Below the pieces are notes generated by a model. It did no database searches, was not told where the DNA came from, and saw only the letters and a program-made list of their open reading frames with translations. A DNA stretch of 36,136 nucleotides from Perkinsus olseni. Taxonomy: Eukaryota > Perkinsozoa > Perkinsida > Perkinsidae. This document shows, one piece after another, positions 32,236 through 36,136 of this stretch. The stretch is taken from assembly GCA_013115135.1 (NCBI GenBank), contig JABANP010000526.1, positions 1-36,136 on the forward strand, given 5' to 3'. Each line of letters starts with the position of its first letter. Position 1 is the stretch's first letter. The position numbers and the translations under genes were made by a program.

Positions 32236-33695
32236 GAAGCAAAGCCGCCGAACGCAAGAAGTACCATTTACGTCTAAAGTTGATAAAATTGATTTATACG
32301 CGGGTCCCTTCTGTGTGATGACAATCCATCGGTCGGGTCCCTGTGACACTTAACTGTACACTAAGCAACTGAATGGAAGCAAGTCGATTCATCGACTGTT
32401 GCGTTTCAACATGAGCCGTTACTAGCCGGAGAGGACCGTCGATGCGGCCGTTTCGGAACGCCGAATCATGTGCGATAATCGCGATTATGTATGAAGCAGT
32501 CGCAATGATTCCTGTCCTCGCATCGAACACGGCCAATCCTTCTCAGTGTCTTCCTGCCTCGTCTGAGTATTTTCTACCTAAGGCTCTCCTGCTCGCCCCG
32601 CCCTCCTTTCTATCCGTCACCTCTCACATGCATCGTTGTCACCTGAGGCCTCACTGAGTCTTTGTCGCAATATGAACTTTAATCTTTGCTCCTCAAACCT
32701 GCAGATAGGGATTCAAAGGCCTCGACGGTGAGATGACACCCACCGGAAAGCACTTTCCTTACCACACCTTACGCAATTCAATATGATGCGCACACCATCG
32801 TCACTAAGGACCGAGGGCTACCCAGTAGTTGAACGTGATTCGTGACTTGGAAGCCTTGTGGGAACTTCTCGATCGCTGCCTTCAGAAATTAATCTTAGGA
32901 TGCAGATCCGCATTAGAAGTTCATCTTCATGTGTCTTAGGGCAAGCACCGTCATTCGTGAGCTTCACGTTACGCGAATCATGTAACCTCCGTCTATGCCT
33001 AGCCCCCGGATCACGAAGATGTGCAATCCGCCCCGGACCATCCGGAAGGCACCCTGGGAAATCTCACGGCGTTGGCTCCTCACGGGTGCTCACGAGTGGG
33101 CCCCTGACCCAGCTAACTCGAGTGTCTACAGTAGGCAGGCGAGGTAACTCTCTCACATTGGTGACAGCTTGTCAGCGGCGAATGCTTCCTCTGCACATGC
33201 GTGCCCGCCAGTCGCGCCTCTGACACAGTGGGTCTGTGTAGCAGATGTAATTGGAAGAGTTCAAATGATGGATTGAAGAAACCTTGATACAGAAGAGTAG
33301 TCTAGCTCTATGGTTATGAGTGAAACTGGCAGCCCCTCTCTTCTGTTTTGTGATCAGCCGCGGGGACACTAACCACCCCGGCTAGGACGACACGGATTCT
33401 CAACGGGACAGAACGCGTCCAAGAGGAACTTAATGGGTAACTGATCTGTTGTGCACAAAACGTCACATGGTACTCCTCCCGGTGAGGAGTAGAGTACATA
33501 CCATGAAGTCAGCCGTGAAAGCATTTCCTGTCCTACCCAAGGATGCCTGCCACTCACAGGGTGCTTCGTTGCCTTTCACTCGTGAGATTCTCCAGGAGAC
33601 AGCTCCTCCGAGGATGTGCTCGCGTCACGAGTCGCGTGCAAGCCGGGCATTGAGGACTTCGACTTGTCTGCTCACTTGGTTACCCTTCTCGACTC
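32236..33695. other. Stretch without a recognisable gene
   Basis: The longest open frame (plus, about 32858-33223, 121 codons) is rich in Arg/Ser and lacks any motif or in-phase splice partners, so I do not call it. It probably holds the 3' flank of the bromodomain gene and the promoter of the secreted protein at 33696. Confidence 0.5.
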
Positions 33696-34529
33696 ATGCT
33701 GACGACTCTAATCACGGCTACGGCTATAGCATTCTGCGTGGGTCAGGTGGACCCTGAGGGAAGGGACATCAGTATATATGGCTGGTACCCTTTCCCTGGC
33801 TCGTTCGTTTACGAGGACCCTGAATCTGATCTGCGCTTGATCTACAACATAACAGAGCAGGGGAAAGTCAGGTACGGCATCAGTTGCGTTGACAGCTTCG
33901 AGGATGGTCCCTTCGCCTTTCCTTGCAACTGCCGCAGGACGCCAGTAGACAGCTGGTTCCTTGATCTCGACTACCGCTTCATGGATCCACCTAACCCTGA
34001 CGCTCCTCCGTCCTTCGACTCAGGCATCGAGGGCCTCTTCAGTCACTCGGGAGCTGTCTGCCTCTCCCTGAACTTCGTTGCGGGTGACCTCGACAAGTTC
34101 ACGCCCAGTTCACCCGACTCTGCTACGGTCCAACTTGAAGGAAACACGGTAGAGCTCACTCGGTATGACTCGCCTCTGACGGAGGGTACTTTCAGAACCT
34201 ACCCGCCGACTCTCTTCGATGAGTGCTCCGAGGCCTTCTTTGAGTTTGAAGTCACTCAAGGAGGCTCGTTGGATATCACCTGTTCCAATGGAAGGTCTAT
34301 CGACATCACGGTCGCTCAAGGCCCCTTCCCCTTGTTACAGGAAGAGCCCGGGAAACCGTACAAGATCGACTTTGGAGAAACTCGACCCGGCTTCCTCGAC
34401 ACGGTGAAGGAGCAATGCGGACTCTGCTACGAGATTAACGACAAGGACATGGAAACGCTTGGCTTCTACAACGAGGGCATTCATATCGACATTGCGAATC
34501 GGAGGCGGTTCTTAGAAAGGGCCAACTGA
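33696..34529 (+). CDS. Predicted secreted protein, lineage-specific
   Basis: Single open frame of 277 codons from ATG 33696 to TGA 34527-34529, with no internal splice signals needed. The N-terminus MLTTLITATAIAFCVGQ is a good signal peptide, probably cleaved after residue 15-17. The mature part has several cysteines (including CVDSF, CNCRR, CSEAF, CGLCYE) likely to form disulfides, is acidic and aromatic, and alternates strand-like segments. I do not recognise a domain. It resembles in style the secreted paralogue families common in parasitic alveolates, so a host-interface or extracellular role is possible but unproven. The start is clear because the signal peptide begins at the ATG. Confidence 0.75.
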   Translation: MLTTLITATAIAFCVGQVDPEGRDISIYGWYPFPGSFVYEDPESDLRLIYNITEQGKVRYGISCVDSFEDGPFAFPCNCRRTPVDSWFLDLDYRFMDPPNPDAPPSFDSGIEGLFSHSGAVCLSLNFVAGDLDKFTPSSPDSATVQLEGNTVELTRYDSPLTEGTFRTYPPTLFDECSEAFFEFEVTQGGSLDITCSNGRSIDITVAQGPFPLLQEEPGKPYKIDFGETRPGFLDTVKEQCGLCYEINDKDMETLGFYNEGIHIDIANRRRFLERAN

Positions 34530-36136
34530 CGGCCACGTCTTGTCAATAACTCAAGTGCTAACCTTGAGGATAAGCGTACCTTTTGTAACTCCAGTGTCCG
34601 ATATGAGCTCGAAGCTTTCATTAGCATTCTCCGCTCTTAGAAATTCGTTCGCTTCGAATCGTTATGATACTTATCCTTCGTTTTTCTACCTTCGCGTCTC
34701 AGGCAGCATTAGCCTTCTGATACCCAATGGAAAAGCCATTGGGAATTCAATGGTCTCTATTTCATCACATCTGCGTGTTTATAGTTTCGAGTGGGTGGTG
34801 GCAATGACCTCTGTTCCAAGAGAGAGAGAACGCTCGTTTAGATTCTATAGACCTTTCCGGACCATACTATAGAGCCGTAACAGCATCAGCTACGCACCTA
34901 TTCTAGTTCTTGGAACACAATGTGACCAGAAGGAGGAAGGAGCGAGGGAACAGAGGCCTGTAACTCCTCAGCCTCGTACCAGCAGTGGGAAGTTGCCACT
35001 TCCCATGCTCAAGGCTCAGAAGGCTACAGTAGATCATGCAAGGAATAACAACACTGATACCAAGATGCCTAATACGAGGGGATGGCATCAAACTCACGAG
35101 CCTCTGCCAATGAGAATGTCTGCCTTCGGTAAGAGGGAGTCTAAGCTAGGGTATGGACTTTTCGAGTCTCTTTGTCTTTTTGAGAGATGATGCTTGTGGT
35201 GGTCGACACACTGCGGGAAGCGCTAGTGTCTCGTGGTCGCGCACGGCCCCCGCAGCTGTGGAAGCGGATTATGCCGGGAAGAGAGGACGTGGCCGGCTGA
35301 CGATGACCTCGCTATGAGAGCGACATTCTTCGGCTTGATGGACAGGGCCTACTTAACAGGCTGAACTAATCCCCCTCAGATGGTACATCGGTGCTAGTCG
35401 TCCTAGGCCGTACTGTCGAGGTTCGACTTTAAACTCACATACACCGAAACCATTGCGACGTCGTCGATCCGAGAGTTAGGCTTCATACACCACTGCGCAG
35501 GGAGGGCCGCGGTTCAGAACGAGGAAGCGATCTTGGGCTCTGTGCCATGGCCGCCGTATCGATCTATGTCGATCTATATAAGAGGCTCCGCGACACGGCT
35601 TCGGCAATTCAGAATTTCGGGAGAGGCACTGACGACAGTAGGAACAATTAGCGTTTGACCAAACCGATAGGTGGATATAAGCCCGATATAGGAAAAAGGG
35701 GAACTTGGAGAGTAGCCAACTCGCAGAGATCGATCAACTTGATGTGTACGCATACACGGAGGGGCGCCGGCCCCTGACGGCTCTGCTGGTAGCTCTAACA
35801 TGGAACCTAGTCGAGACCTTCTCCTCCGGGCCCGGCTTTGCTGCGGCTTGCTCTCACGGCAGCGAGGTCATCTCGCGAGGCTAGGGTCAGCGGAACAATT
35901 GCTCTGAGAATTGACTCCGATGACGCTTTGCTCACAATCGCTAGAGTGACGCAGATTGTTGGGGGGCATACGGAGTCGAGCGGTTCATTGGCGATAGCTT
36001 ATTAGCCGTACAAGGGACGCGAAGGTAGGGCCGTTACCGGAAGCCTGTCCTATGCAACTCCATAAGCCCAGCCGAGTGCCGGGTTCCCGGTGAGTCCCGA
36101 CTCAGCGAGAGTCCGTAGGGACAGCTCCCCTCCGAG
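34530..36136. other. Stretch without a recognisable gene
   Basis: Short open frames only (up to about 110 codons at 34540-34872), none with a signature or splice partners. A local palindrome, CCCAATGGAAAAGCCATTGGG, lies at 34722-34742. No gene called up to the window end. Confidence 0.5.

Noticed and set aside
32858..33223. 121-codon open frame in the intergenic region
   Set aside because: Arg/Ser-rich with no motif, no signal sequence and no splice partners; chance open frames of this length are expected at this GC.

Overview
The window is nuclear DNA from an intron-rich protist. Coding regions are broken by GT...AG introns, most of them only about 44-60 nt long with a strong mode at 47-49 nt. 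GC is near 50 percent. Eukaryote-only genes are present: NOP10, a phosphatidylinositol-phosphate kinase, a CMGC kinase and several bromodomains. The gene content and the lineage-specific secreted protein fit an alveolate, with Perkinsus (Perkinsea) as my best guess. That assignment is inference from style, not from a marker gene. I assembled gene models by hand from splice signals, codon phase and family motifs, so exon edges in unrecognised genes are approximate.

Layout. 1-1.6 kb: no gene seen, three copies of a 17-bp palindromic motif. 1.6-8.65 kb, plus strand, lower coding density: a 3' exon of an unknown protein, scattered candidate exons, an unknown multi-exon protein (3.5-4.5 kb), a START-type lipid-binding protein (4.7-6.4 kb) and two further unknown genes. 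8.8-11.5 kb, plus: a PIP kinase with about ten short-intron exons. 11.8-14.0 kb, plus: two unknown proteins. 14.2-19.2 kb, minus: a compact block read right to left, namely an ABHD/YheT-like alpha/beta hydrolase, NOP10, and two tandem DNA glycosylases of the hypoxanthine-DNA-glycosylase (UDG family 6) type. 19.4-24.2 kb, plus: an OPR/HPR-like organellar RNA-binding protein and a DYRK-like CMGC kinase. 24.8-32.2 kb, plus: bromodomain-coding exons that splice or line up into what may be one four-bromodomain (polybromo-like) chromatin protein. 32.2-33.7 kb: no gene seen. 33.7-34.5 kb: a single-exon secreted protein. 34.5-36.1 kb: no gene seen.

The genes do not form an operon-like pathway; they are a typical mixed eukaryotic neighbourhood covering signalling (PIP kinase, START protein, CMGC kinase), nucleic-acid maintenance (glycosylases, NOP10) and chromatin (bromodomains). 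Most worth a second look are the tandem glycosylases, the four-bromodomain locus, the very uniform mini-introns, and several one-base frame breaks inside otherwise conserved exons. The breaks could be assembly indels, gene decay or frameshifting.
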